DNA of 52,821 bases from contig CADAAI010000030.1 of the NCBI GenBank assembly GCA_902785925.1, positions 1 through 52,821 on the forward strand, given 5' to 3'. Made by a program: the position numbers and the translations under genes. Position 1 is the stretch's first letter, and every line of letters starts with the position of its first letter. Of this stretch, positions 1 to 8,072 are shown in pieces. The DNA comes from an uncultured Bacteroidales bacterium. Lineage in GTDB: Bacteria > Bacteroidota > Bacteroidia > Bacteroidales > Muribaculaceae. A model generated the notes under the pieces. That model was given only the letters and a program-made list of their open reading frames with translations, made no database searches and was not told the origin of the DNA.

Positions 1-1
1 C

Positions 2-247
2 TTTGAAAGCAGCTACAGCACTTCCACGCTCTATGTGCCTGAGTCATCAATAGATAAGTATAAAACAGCCTATGGATGGAAAAAATTCTTCCAGATTCTA
101 CCCATCGATGAGTCGGGGATCAACGGAGTGCCTGTTGACCCAGCCGTCGAAGTCAAGCGTCAGCGTTACAACCTCATGGGCCAGCCCGTGGGCGACGACT
201 ATCACGGTATAGTGATTGAGAACGGCAAGAAGATACTTGTGGAGTAG
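2..247 (+). CDS. C-terminal fragment of a BspA-like leucine-rich-repeat surface protein (5' end outside window)
   Basis: The reading frame is open from base 2 and ends at a TAG at 245-247, so only the last 81 residues are present. The segment STLYVPESSIDKYKTAYGWK followed by KFFQI is the usual ending of a BspA-type repeat (LRR_5 family: a short strand, then 'VP..S...Y..A..W..F'). After it comes a tail with the pattern RYNLMGQPV...GIVIENGKK, which resembles the C-terminal sorting or carboxy-terminal segment found on many secreted Bacteroidales proteins. Such proteins are exported and are thought to bind host or bacterial surfaces. The signal peptide and most repeats lie upstream of the window, so the total length is unknown. 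An ATG at 35 is internal to the repeat and is not the true start. Family call is fairly confident; function is inferred. Confidence 0.75.
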   Translation, partial: FESSYSTSTLYVPESSIDKYKTAYGWKKFFQILPIDESGINGVPVDPAVEVKRQRYNLMGQPVGDDYHGIVIENGKKILVE

Positions 248-267
248 TGAGAAAAGTCGCGTTAAGT

Positions 268-307
268 TAGCACCGCTTTGGGAATGCCAGAGCGGTGCTA
301 GTTTTTT
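268..307 (+). terminator. Intrinsic terminator of the BspA-like gene
   Basis: A perfect 10-bp stem (TAGCACCGCT at 268-277 with AGCGGTGCTA at 291-300) is followed by G and six Ts at 302-307. It starts 20 bases after the stop codon. Confidence 0.85.
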
Positions 308-545
308 CAGTTGTGAGTTTGGGTGTTTGCCCCCTTTCGGAGCCCTAAATGGTATTGGTGCTTATCTTCACGCCACGCAGCTCTTTGAGCTACGCGCCGT
401 GATGTTGCCCATTTCGCCCCCCTATGAGGGTCGTACTTTTTTTGTGCACCGCAAGGCGATGCAATAGATAACCTACACCACGTTTGTTGTTTGATAAATT
501 TTGCGATATTTGCTTGAGAAAAGCACTGACCACTATAAGTGCACA
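308..545. other. Intergenic stretch without a recognisable gene
   Basis: Short overlapping frames here have no family resemblance. The only structure seen is an imperfect hairpin at 369-401 (CACG..CG..AGCTC / GAGCT..CG..CGTG) with a three-base loop. No promoter points into it. It may be a decayed or spacer sequence. Confidence 0.4.
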
Positions 546-577
546 TTTGTTAATGTGAGGAAGAATTATTATCTTTG
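546..577 (+). promoter_or_regulatory. Promoter of holB
   Basis: TTTG at 546-549 and TATCTTTG at 570-577 are 20 bases apart, a near-ideal Bacteroidetes -33/-7 pair. Transcription would begin near 583, just before the ATG at 600; this rules out the longer reading frame that begins at 501. Confidence 0.8.
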
Positions 578-599
578 CATTGTTGAAAATAGAAATTAT

Positions 600-1721
600 A
601 TGAGATTTCGTGACGTAATAGGCAATGAGCGTGCTATAGAGCAGATTAGGCGCATGGTTGACAGCGGCAACATAGCCCACGCACTGCTTCTGCATGGAGA
701 GCCTGGAGTGCCCAAGCTCGCGTTGGCGCTCGCGACAGCGCAGTATATCCACTGCACTAATCGAATAGGCGGTGACTCTTGTGGTATGTGCCCGTCGTGC
801 CTTCAGCACCAGTCGCTGAACCATGCCGACACGTTTTATTCCTATCCAATCGTTAAAAAGGGAGAAAATCCAGTTAGCGAGGACTTCGACCGCGAGTGGA
901 AGCGATTTCTCACCGAGGATGTGATAGCCGAGGACTATGAGCGATGGCTCGCGCTGCTAGGTAACAGCAATGCTCAGCCCATTATCTATGCAAGTGAGAG
1001 CGACAATATCGTGCGCAAGATGAGCCTGAGCGCTTATACCGCAAAATATAAGGTGCTCATAATGTGGCATGCCGACAAGATGAACAAAGAATGTTCCAAT
1101 AAGTTACTTAAGCTCATCGAGGAGCCCGAGCCAGACTGCATATTCCTTTTGACTACCGATAATGTAAAAGGCATCCTGCCAACCATATACTCTCGCACCC
1201 AATGCATAGAGCTGCGCAAACCGTCAACACAGCAAATTGCCGACTACCTGACTCGCAATGGTGGAATTGACATGACCGAGGCGCTGGCTCTAGCAGCACC
1301 TGCCGATGGCAATGTGATGCAGGCGTTACGAAACATGGATCATGGTAGTGAGACCCACGATTTCCATAATGATTTCGTACGCCTGATGCGTCTTGCTTAC
1401 ATGCGTGACATTGCTGGCCTGAAACAATGGAGCGATGAAATAGCCGAGTATAAGCGTGAGAAATCGCAGCGATTCCTTAACTATGCATCGCGCATGGTTC
1501 GCGAGAATTATATTTATAACTTGAGCACCCCATCGCTCAATTATGAAACTCAGGAGGAGGCGCAGTTCAGCAAGAATTTCGCACGCTTCATCAATGAGGA
1601 GAACGTGGAACGCATGCTTCGCCTCTTTGGCGACGCTGCCCGTGACATACGCGGTAATGGCAATGCCAAGATAATACTCTTTGACGTCGCCGTGAAGACC
1701 ACAATATTAATCAAGAAATGA
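600..1721 (+). CDS. holB: DNA polymerase III delta' subunit (clamp-loader AAA+ protein)
   Basis: 373 residues. The start MRFRDVIGNERAIEQIRRMV is typical of the clamp-loader family. The Walker A region reads HGEPGVPK, a degenerate P-loop expected in delta', which acts as a stator rather than an ATPase. A cysteine cluster (C..C..C in SCGMCPSC) fits the zinc module of this family, and the sensor region SRTQ occupies the place of the SRC motif. The protein helps load the beta sliding clamp in the replisome. The reading frame continues upstream to an ATG at 501, but the promoter at 546-577 lies inside that extension, so the start at 600 is chosen. The AddB-like gene follows after 63 bases on the same strand, so the two are probably co-transcribed. 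Some annotations call this family 'DNA polymerase III subunit delta'' or DnaX-like. Confidence 0.88.
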   Translation: MRFRDVIGNERAIEQIRRMVDSGNIAHALLLHGEPGVPKLALALATAQYIHCTNRIGGDSCGMCPSCLQHQSLNHADTFYSYPIVKKGENPVSEDFDREWKRFLTEDVIAEDYERWLALLGNSNAQPIIYASESDNIVRKMSLSAYTAKYKVLIMWHADKMNKECSNKLLKLIEEPEPDCIFLLTTDNVKGILPTIYSRTQCIELRKPSTQQIADYLTRNGGIDMTEALALAAPADGNVMQALRNMDHGSETHDFHNDFVRLMRLAYMRDIAGLKQWSDEIAEYKREKSQRFLNYASRMVRENYIYNLSTPSLNYETQEEAQFSKNFARFINEENVERMLRLFGDAARDIRGNGNAKIILFDVAVKTTILIKK

Positions 1722-1784
1722 CCATTGAACGCTGGCGAGACGGGTCTCGTTAGCCACAAAATATAACTCTTAACACTTATCTCA

Positions 1785-4781
1785 ATGCAATCTTTTCTGG
1801 GTCAAGTAGCACAATATTTTCATGCAAAATGGAATGTTCATGACTACTGTTTTGTGCTTCCCAACCATCGCAGTTGCAAGTTCTTTGAGCGCGAACTCGA
1901 CCTTAACGCTCAGGGTGTGTATCTCATGCCCGAGGTGATGCCTATTAACGAATTTGTGGGTCGCCTAAGCAAATCGGTGTCGGTCAATATGATTGACTCG
2001 CTGTTTATCCTTTACAAGTGCTATACAAGTTTGGCAGGCAACGAGGACTATCCGTTCGACAAGTTTGTCTACTGGGGTAATGTGCTTCTTAACGACTTCA
2101 ACGATGTGGACATGTATCTTGTCGATCACAAGGAGATATTCTCCAACGTGCGCGAGCATCGTGAGATACAGAGCAATTATCTCGATAGCGATTTGCAGCA
2201 CATAATGTCGCAGTATTTTAACCTCAGCGCAGTGGGGCATGCCGGTAGTCATGAAAATGAACAAGGAATCGACTTCTGGCTCAACTACAGTCCAGAGAAT
2301 CTTGATAAAGAGCAAGTGAGAGCTAGTTACCTGAGGCTGTGGCAGAGCATGGAGCATCTCTATGAAAAATATAATGCCGAGCTCGACAAGCGTGGCGTGA
2401 AGTCGATGGGTAACATCTACCGTGAGGCCGTTGGTGCAGTGAAAGACGGTCGAGACCTCGGTCACCGCTGCTATGTTTTTGTTGGGTTCAATGTGCTATC
2501 GACAAGTGAGATTGCCATATTCAAGCGTCTAGGTGACCGTGGCAAGGCGCTGTATTTCTGGGATACGGCATCGCCTGCTTTTGCCGACAAGTATTCAGAT
2601 AACTCTGGAGGCCGATTTGTGAAATTTTTCCAGCGTCAGTTTCCCGAGCCACATGACTTTGTACCCGATAGCATAGAGGGTTTCCCCGATGTGAAAGTGA
2701 TGGGGGTGCCATCTAATGTGGGGCAGGCCAAATGTGCCTACAGCGTTATAGAAGAGCTGATAGCAGAAAAAAGGATAGTCGATACCCTCAATGCCATTAA
2801 TACTGCCGTTGTGCTCCCCGACGAGGCCCTATTCATCCCGCTTCTCAACTCGTTGAGCCCCAAGATTGCTAACATCAACGTGACAATGGGATATCCATTG
2901 AGCGACAGCGATATAGCCTCGCTAATGCGAGTTGTGGCTAGAATGCACCGTCGTGCTCGTGTCGATGGTGAGCGAGTGTGGACATTCTATAGCAACGACG
3001 TGAAAATCGTGTTGTCTCACCCCCTGATCAAGACTTGCTATGGTGACCAGGCGCTTGCTGTGATGCAGCGCATTGATACCGACAATATCTTTGCCGTTCC
3101 TGAATCGTTATTGGCAGGAACACCATTTGAGATGCTATTCCACACAGTTGACAACAAGGCCGATAGTAAATGTGTGGTTCAGTTCCTGTGGCAATTGGCT
3201 CAATTCACCAAACAGGTACTGGAGCAGCTGTCATCATCCTCGGTTGAGAGTGAGGACGACGAAGAGAACAACGAGACGCGTGGTGTGATGACCATTCAGG
3301 AGGCATTTCTCAACCAGTATATCGAAATCTTGAACCAGGTGATTACAGCTATAGAGCATTTTAACATTCCACCCTGTGAGAACACAGTGTTTTTCCTTGT
3401 CGACAAATTGGCAAGTGTGGTGTCACTCCCCTTTGAGGGCGAACCACTGCATGGTATGCAGGTGATGGGAATGCTTGAGACCCGCTGCCTCGACTTCGAC
3501 AATGTTATAATAATGTCGTCGAACGAGCGCGTTTTGCCTCGCAAGTCCCGTTCTAGCTCGTTTATCACCGATTTCATGAGGCGAGGATATGGAATGTCGA
3601 CCGTTCAAGACCAAGAGTCGATGTGGTCCTATTATTTCTATCGACTCATTGGGCGAGCGCAAAAGGTGTATATGCTCTACGACACCAGCGCTCAGAGTGT
3701 GGGCTCGGGCGAGGTGTCGCGCTTTGTTCCGCAACTCAAGATGGTGTATGGTTGCAATGTAGAGGAAGTGAAGCTCACGATGGCGGTTCCAACGAGCGAG
3801 GAGGTTATAATTGATGTTCCCAAGCAAGGCCATGTGGCGCAAGCGGTTGATGACTATCGTCCTGATGGAAGCAAGAGCCTCTCGGCAAGTTCTATCAACG
3901 AATTCATTAATTGTCAACTGAGCTTTTATCTTAGGCATATTGAGGGCTTGAATGCCGATAATAATGATGTCGACTTTATGGGTCATGGTACTTTTGGTAC
4001 TATAGTCCACAACACGTTGCAGCAGCTATATTATCCTGACGTTGACGGCGAGCCACGTACTGGTGAGTACAAGGTGACTGGAGCCATGATTAAGGAATTC
4101 AGTGAGAAGCAACTAAAGAATGTGTTGTGCCGTATGGTGAATATGGAATATGGCAACAAGACAAATCCCACCACTCCATTGAGTGGCGAGGCCTCGATAG
4201 TGAGTGTGGCGATTGAGATGTATGTAAAGTCAGCTCTTCGCTATGACATGAGTTTGCTAGCTGGCGATACCGACTATTTCATGGTGCTCGAGTGTGAGCG
4301 ACGTCACCGTAACGTTGAACTCGATTTTGGAGGTGAGAAGTTTAGCTTCACTTATACAGCCGACCGCATCGACCGCCTTTCTAGTGGCATAATGCGCATG
4401 GTTGACTACAAGACAGGGCAAGACAAAACGTCGTTTACTACCATGGATGACCTTTTCTATCGCGATTCAGAACGCCGAAAGGCCATCTTGCAGCTCATGC
4501 TATATTGTAACGCCTATGCTGTCGAGAACAACTATGATGGCCCCATCATGCCAGTGATTTATACATTGAGCGACATGGCTAATGCTGGTGTTAAGTATAA
4601 GGTCGACAAGAAATTTGCACAATTGGAAGATTACCGTCTTGTGAACGATGAGTTTAAACTGTGTATGCAGAATCTCATGCACACATTCTTTGACCACACG
4701 AGGCCTTACTCACAGACGACCAATCGTGGCGGTTCTTCGCCTTGCCGATATTGCAAATTTGTGGATTTCTGTCGTCGTTAA
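1785..4781 (+). CDS. AddB-like PD-(D/E)XK nuclease with Fe-S cluster (recombination repair)
   Basis: 998 residues. The N-terminal part (FVLPNHRSCKFFERELD) resembles the inactivated helicase half of AddB/RexB proteins. The C-terminal third carries a RecB-type nuclease: ADRIDR and then VDYKTG, with the catalytic Asp-Lys at about residues 874-876. One cysteine at about 710, ahead of the nuclease domain, and three at about 987, 990 and 996 (CxxCxxxxxC at the very end) match the split four-cysteine Fe-S staple of AddB. Known role of the family: with the helicase-nuclease AddA it resects double-strand breaks for RecA loading. No addA gene is next to it here; DKNYY and acyltransferase genes on the other strand follow instead, so the partner must lie elsewhere. 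The exact name (AddB or a Bacteroidetes 'PD-(D/E)XK nuclease family protein') is open. Confidence 0.85.
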   Translation: MQSFLGQVAQYFHAKWNVHDYCFVLPNHRSCKFFERELDLNAQGVYLMPEVMPINEFVGRLSKSVSVNMIDSLFILYKCYTSLAGNEDYPFDKFVYWGNVLLNDFNDVDMYLVDHKEIFSNVREHREIQSNYLDSDLQHIMSQYFNLSAVGHAGSHENEQGIDFWLNYSPENLDKEQVRASYLRLWQSMEHLYEKYNAELDKRGVKSMGNIYREAVGAVKDGRDLGHRCYVFVGFNVLSTSEIAIFKRLGDRGKALYFWDTASPAFADKYSDNSGGRFVKFFQRQFPEPHDFVPDSIEGFPDVKVMGVPSNVGQAKCAYSVIEELIAEKRIVDTLNAINTAVVLPDEALFIPLLNSLSPKIANINVTMGYPLSDSDIASLMRVVARMHRRARVDGERVWTFYSNDVKIVLSHPLIKTCYGDQALAVMQRIDTDNIFAVPESLLAGTPFEMLFHTVDNKADSKCVVQFLWQLAQFTKQVLEQLSSSSVESEDDEENNETRGVMTIQEAFLNQYIEILNQVITAIEHFNIPPCENTVFFLVDKLASVVSLPFEGEPLHGMQVMGMLETRCLDFDNVIIMSSNERVLPRKSRSSSFITDFMRRGYGMSTVQDQESMWSYYFYRLIGRAQKVYMLYDTSAQSVGSGEVSRFVPQLKMVYGCNVEEVKLTMAVPTSEEVIIDVPKQGHVAQAVDDYRPDGSKSLSASSINEFINCQLSFYLRHIEGLNADNNDVDFMGHGTFGTIVHNTLQQLYYPDVDGEPRTGEYKVTGAMIKEFSEKQLKNVLCRMVNMEYGNKTNPTTPLSGEASIVSVAIEMYVKSALRYDMSLLAGDTDYFMVLECERRHRNVELDFGGEKFSFTYTADRIDRLSSGIMRMVDYKTGQDKTSFTTMDDLFYRDSERRKAILQLMLYCNAYAVENNYDGPIMPVIYTLSDMANAGVKYKVDKKFAQLEDYRLVNDEFKLCMQNLMHTFFDHTRPYSQTTNRGGSSPCRYCKFVDFCRR

Positions 4782-4794
4782 CTTTGAAAAAAAC

Positions 4795-4827
4795 AATCGA
4801 GGGCCATGTGGTCCTCGATTATTTTTT
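4795..4827. terminator. Bidirectional terminator between the AddB-like gene and the DKNYY gene
   Basis: Stem AATCGAGG.CC / GG.CCTCGATT (4795-4805 with 4810-4820) around a four-base loop, with an A-run on the left and a T-run (ATTTTTTG) on the right. It serves both convergent genes. Confidence 0.85.
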
Positions 4828-4845
4828 GTTTAGCACTGAAAACTC

Positions 4846-5571
4846 TTACTGGTCGTTTTCCTTGGCGATTTGTTGCCATTGCTCGTCGGTAACGCGTTCT
4901 CCACGATGGAAGTGGCCGTTCTTATCGTGTGCGCCATAATCATCGACGACAAAGGTTGCGATGTCAACATCTTCCATAAGTTCGCCCAAGTACCAGATGT
5001 GCGATTTGTCGCGGCTATAGAAACCCTTCCATTCCTCGACGTAGGTTGCTGGGTCGGCCAGTGGCAGGATTTTACCGTAACGATACACGTGATTGCGGTC
5101 GGTTGCGCAGTTGTGGGCCTGCAGTTTGAAAGATGGAAGGTCAACATCGTCGATGCGTATAGAATCATAGTAAGCATACTTACCGTCGATTGCCCACATA
5201 TCATCCTCGTTCCACTTGATGACTTCAAACCTCTTCACATTGGCTACATTCAGCCCTTTGCCCTTGTAGTAATAGTCTTTTTTGTCGAAGAAGAGAGGGA
5301 ATTTTTTTGCCTTGACAGTAGCGGGATCGGCCCCCTCGACTAATCGTGACTTGAAGTATACATTCTTGTTGTCACACCCCATCCAATCGTTAATACCTTT
5401 GAAAGAAGCTGGATTTACACCAGGCAACTCCTCATAGACAGTGCCAAAGCTAAATGTCCAGTAGCTGTAGCAAATTGTGCCGTTGCGGTTCACATATTCC
5501 CCGTTGCTGTTGCAAGAGCACAGCATCAAAGCAACGGTAATCACTGCGCATAGGTAATGAAGTAGTCTCAT
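4846..5571 (-). CDS. DKNYY-family lipoprotein
   Basis: 241 residues. The N-terminus is a short hydrophobic stretch ending LMLCSC, a lipobox-like site (Cys18 or Cys20), so the protein is probably a lipid-anchored envelope protein. The mature part consists of short repeats with the pattern 'D.K..Y' followed by 'DP.TF/SF' (for example FDKKDYYYKGKG, DRNHVYRYGK, RDKSHIWYLG, HDKNGHFHRG), which is the signature of the DKNYY repeat family. The function of this family is not known; it may pack as a repeat solenoid. The gene has its own promoter at 5598-5627 and the bidirectional terminator after it, so it appears to be a single-gene unit. Confidence 0.75.
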   Translation of the reverse strand: MRLLHYLCAVITVALMLCSCNSNGEYVNRNGTICYSYWTFSFGTVYEELPGVNPASFKGINDWMGCDNKNVYFKSRLVEGADPATVKAKKFPLFFDKKDYYYKGKGLNVANVKRFEVIKWNEDDMWAIDGKYAYYDSIRIDDVDLPSFKLQAHNCATDRNHVYRYGKILPLADPATYVEEWKGFYSRDKSHIWYLGELMEDVDIATFVVDDYGAHDKNGHFHRGERVTDEQWQQIAKENDQ

Positions 5572-5597
5572 GATTCTATTATATTAATGTGTTTTGG

Positions 5598-5627
5598 CAA
5601 AGATAGTCAATAATTATCATTTTGCAA
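5598..5627 (-). promoter_or_regulatory. Promoter of the DKNYY lipoprotein gene
   Basis: Read on the minus strand: TTG at 5627-5625, then 19 bases, then TATCTTTG at 5605-5598. It directly abuts the stop codon of the upstream SGNH gene (5628), so the two transcription units are packed end to end. Confidence 0.75.
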
Positions 5628-6566
5628 TTATCGATCAATAATATTTTTTAATATAGGTGTGAACTTGCGCGCTCCGTAGGTGTTGTTAAGGTGAATGGAG
5701 TTATAGAAGTCGCGCTCTACGAAACGCTTGTCGTCGATGAAGTTGTAGAACTCAATGTCGGGATTGATCCCCTTGAGCATTTTGACAAATGCGTTCATCT
5801 CGTCAAGACGTTGCTGGTTAACACGCTCTCTGGCCGTCTTGTAGATGGGCATGGCAAGTAGGATGAGGCGCTTGTTGTGAGAACGTGTCAGAGAGACTAT
5901 TTCGCTATAGAGTTTCACATTCTCACGATAGTTGAGACGTTGCTCGGTTGAGTCGGGTAAGGCTGCTGTATCGGGGAGTTGTTTGGTCATCCAGTCATCG
6001 CCACGTGTTTCATAGCTTGCATCAAGTTCAATGCCCAATGAATCGCACATAGTGAGTGCGCTAAGTGGTTTAGATAGCGCATCTATAAGTCGTCCTGAGT
6101 GGTCGAAATTTGAGTTGAGGATCTCGCTCCAATGCCACCACTCGCCGTCGCAGTAGGGATATCCCATGTATTTTATGTACATGCAGCGATAGGTATTGAA
6201 CTTAGCTTCGTGTTTTTTCTCAAATAGGTGCCCCCAATATTGATAATCGTAACTAAAGGGTAACACCACGCATTGCAGATTGGGCATCTGTCCTATGTAT
6301 TCCTTCAAAAGCTGTAGGTCGTAGTAAAACGACCGTCCAGGCTGCGCTGCGTTGAACGCCCACTTGCCCAGCATTGAACAGTCGATACAGTCGGCTAGAT
6401 GTGAGTTCCCAAGTACCAGCACACGGAGGCTGTCTTTGTGCTCTTCCAGATAGTTTTTCTTATAGGAATACTCATTAGGAACCTTCAGCAGTGCCATTTC
6501 GTAGGCGGTGAAGATTGTCGTCACGATAACCGAGAATATTAATATTTTCTTCAGGAACTGCTTCAT
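5628..6566 (-). CDS. SGNH-like exported protein paired with an MBOAT acyltransferase
   Basis: 312 residues. One N-terminal membrane helix (ILIFSVIVTTIFTAYEMALL) anchors the protein. Next comes VLVLGNSHLADCID, which fits SGNH block I with Ser as nucleophile, and near the C-terminus NSIHLNNTYGARKF, which supplies the His of the last block. Such proteins (compare DltD, AlgX/AlgJ, PatB) take acyl groups passed across the membrane by an MBOAT protein and put them onto a polymer outside. The gene starts 3 bases after the stop of the MBOAT gene, which supports one functional unit. The acceptor (peptidoglycan, capsule or other glycan) cannot be told from the sequence. Confidence 0.75.
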   Translation of the reverse strand: MKQFLKKILIFSVIVTTIFTAYEMALLKVPNEYSYKKNYLEEHKDSLRVLVLGNSHLADCIDCSMLGKWAFNAAQPGRSFYYDLQLLKEYIGQMPNLQCVVLPFSYDYQYWGHLFEKKHEAKFNTYRCMYIKYMGYPYCDGEWWHWSEILNSNFDHSGRLIDALSKPLSALTMCDSLGIELDASYETRGDDWMTKQLPDTAALPDSTEQRLNYRENVKLYSEIVSLTRSHNKRLILLAMPIYKTARERVNQQRLDEMNAFVKMLKGINPDIEFYNFIDDKRFVERDFYNSIHLNNTYGARKFTPILKNIIDR

Positions 6567-6569
6567 GGC

Positions 6570-8009
6570 TCAGAACTGGAAATAGATAAAGTTAGAATGA
6601 AGCCCCGACATGATTACTGTGAAGACAAACAATACAATGTAGATTGTCCAGCGCACTGCACGGTAGCGCAGTATGCCTTGAGGAGATGTGCCAAAGTCGA
6701 GAGCGAAAGGTTTTTCTCGGTAAATCCACTCGACGATGAGCATTAAGGCGCAGTAGGCAAGAGCAACTTTTATCTTGTCGCCAAATGCTACCTCCAATAG
6801 TGATGGCGAAAACATTGTGCTCATGAATCCAAAGAAATCAGACATGCTTGGGGCGCGGAATATCTCAAGTCCGAATGCAGCAAGAGCAAATGTGGTGAGT
6901 ATGAGCCCAGCCTCCTTAAGCGATGGCAATTTCTTGCCAGTAGCTACGGTGTCCTTGTAGCGACCACGGCCAGTGATGATTAACGGGATGAAGAGAACTG
7001 CGTTGTATAGTCCCCATACTACGTAGGTCCAATTGGCTCCGTGCCATAAACCACTCAAAGCAAAAACAATGATGGTGTTAATTATGGTACGTGCCTTAGT
7101 GCCGCGGCTGCCTCCCAAGGGGAAGTAGACATACTCGGTGAACCAGTTCATGAGCGTGATGTGCCAGCGGCGCCAGTATTCACGTATACTTCGCGAGAAA
7201 TATGGCACTTTGAAATTGGTGGTGAGCTTGATGCCAAAAAGACGCGCACAACCTATGGCAATATCGCTGTAGCCCGAGAAGTCAGCATAAATTTGGAAGG
7301 CGAATAGTACCGTCGTCAGCAAAAGGGCAAAGCCGCTTTGGCTGGCGTAATCTTCCCACATGCTATCGACAATCATGCCACAAGTGTCGGCAACTATCAT
7401 TTTTTTAAATAGTCCCCAAAGCATTTGGCGCATGCCTCGTGTGGCTTCGGTCGGTGAGAAAGTGCGTGGTCGCTGGAACTGAGGTAGCAGATGCGTGGCT
7501 CGCTCAATGGGTCCTGCCACTAGTTGTGGAAAGAAGCTGATGAATGCCATCACGTCTATGAGATTGTGACTAGCCGGCAGTTTTTTTCGGTACACGTCGA
7601 TTGAGTAGCTCAATGCTTGGAATGTGTAGAAACTGATGCCCACTGGCAGCACAATGTTGAGAGTAGGGGCATCACAGTGCCACCCCAAGCTGTTCATGGC
7701 CTGGGCAAATGAGTTGGCAAAGAAGTTGAAATACTTGAAGAACCCTAGGATTAGCAGGTTGATGAGAATGTTTGCGGCGCTGATGGCCTTGCCATATCGT
7801 TGGTACTGCTCAATCATCACTCCGCTGGCAAAACTGCACAACGAAGTGAATGCGATGAGTCCCAAGAACCGCCAGTCCCACCAACCGTAAAACACATAGC
7901 TTGCAACAACAATCAGCAAGTTCTGCCACCTCACTGGCTTGAAAACCAGCCAGTAAAGCAGGAACACGATTGGTAGAAAGACCAAAAACTGTATTGAGTT
8001 GAAAACCAT
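6570..8009 (-). CDS. MBOAT-family membrane O-acyltransferase (AlgI/DltB-like)
   Basis: 479 residues with about ten or more hydrophobic segments. The start MVFNSIQFLVFLPIVFLLYW is the standard N-terminus of AlgI-like proteins; an ATG seven codons earlier (8030) lies within a hairpin arm and is less likely. The signatures YFSRSIREYWRRWHITL and LSGLWHGANWTYVVWG hold the two conserved His regions of the family. Proteins of this kind move acetyl or acyl groups across the inner membrane onto an exported glycan with the help of an SGNH partner, here the next gene. No promoter is visible in the 63 bases after hutI, and a strong hairpin ends 14 bases before the start, so expression may depend on read-through from the hut genes. 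Confidence 0.9.
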   Translation of the reverse strand: MVFNSIQFLVFLPIVFLLYWLVFKPVRWQNLLIVVASYVFYGWWDWRFLGLIAFTSLCSFASGVMIEQYQRYGKAISAANILINLLILGFFKYFNFFANSFAQAMNSLGWHCDAPTLNIVLPVGISFYTFQALSYSIDVYRKKLPASHNLIDVMAFISFFPQLVAGPIERATHLLPQFQRPRTFSPTEATRGMRQMLWGLFKKMIVADTCGMIVDSMWEDYASQSGFALLLTTVLFAFQIYADFSGYSDIAIGCARLFGIKLTTNFKVPYFSRSIREYWRRWHITLMNWFTEYVYFPLGGSRGTKARTIINTIIVFALSGLWHGANWTYVVWGLYNAVLFIPLIITGRGRYKDTVATGKKLPSLKEAGLILTTFALAAFGLEIFRAPSMSDFFGFMSTMFSPSLLEVAFGDKIKVALAYCALMLIVEWIYREKPFALDFGTSPQGILRYRAVRWTIYIVLFVFTVIMSGLHSNFIYFQF

Positions 8010-8023
8010 GCTTAAAATAATGA

Positions 8024-8054
8024 ATACCACCGAGCACTACCAGCTCGGTGGTAT
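8024..8054 (-). terminator. Strong hairpin after hutI, probable terminator or attenuator
   Basis: A perfect 11-bp inverted repeat (ATACCACCGAG at 8024-8034, CTCGGTGGTAT at 8044-8054) with a nine-base loop. On the minus strand it is followed by a weak T-rich run (CATTATTTTAAG). It separates hutI from the MBOAT gene. Confidence 0.7.
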
Positions 8055-8072
8055 TTGGGAAAGGGTAATAGA

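Noticed and set aside
216..546. Overlapping small frames on both strands after the BspA-like gene
   Set aside because: They cover a terminator and a hairpin, have no family features and no promoter.
501..599. N-terminal extension of holB from the ATG at 501
   Set aside because: A well-formed promoter lies inside it and the extension has no family similarity; the conserved protein begins at 600.
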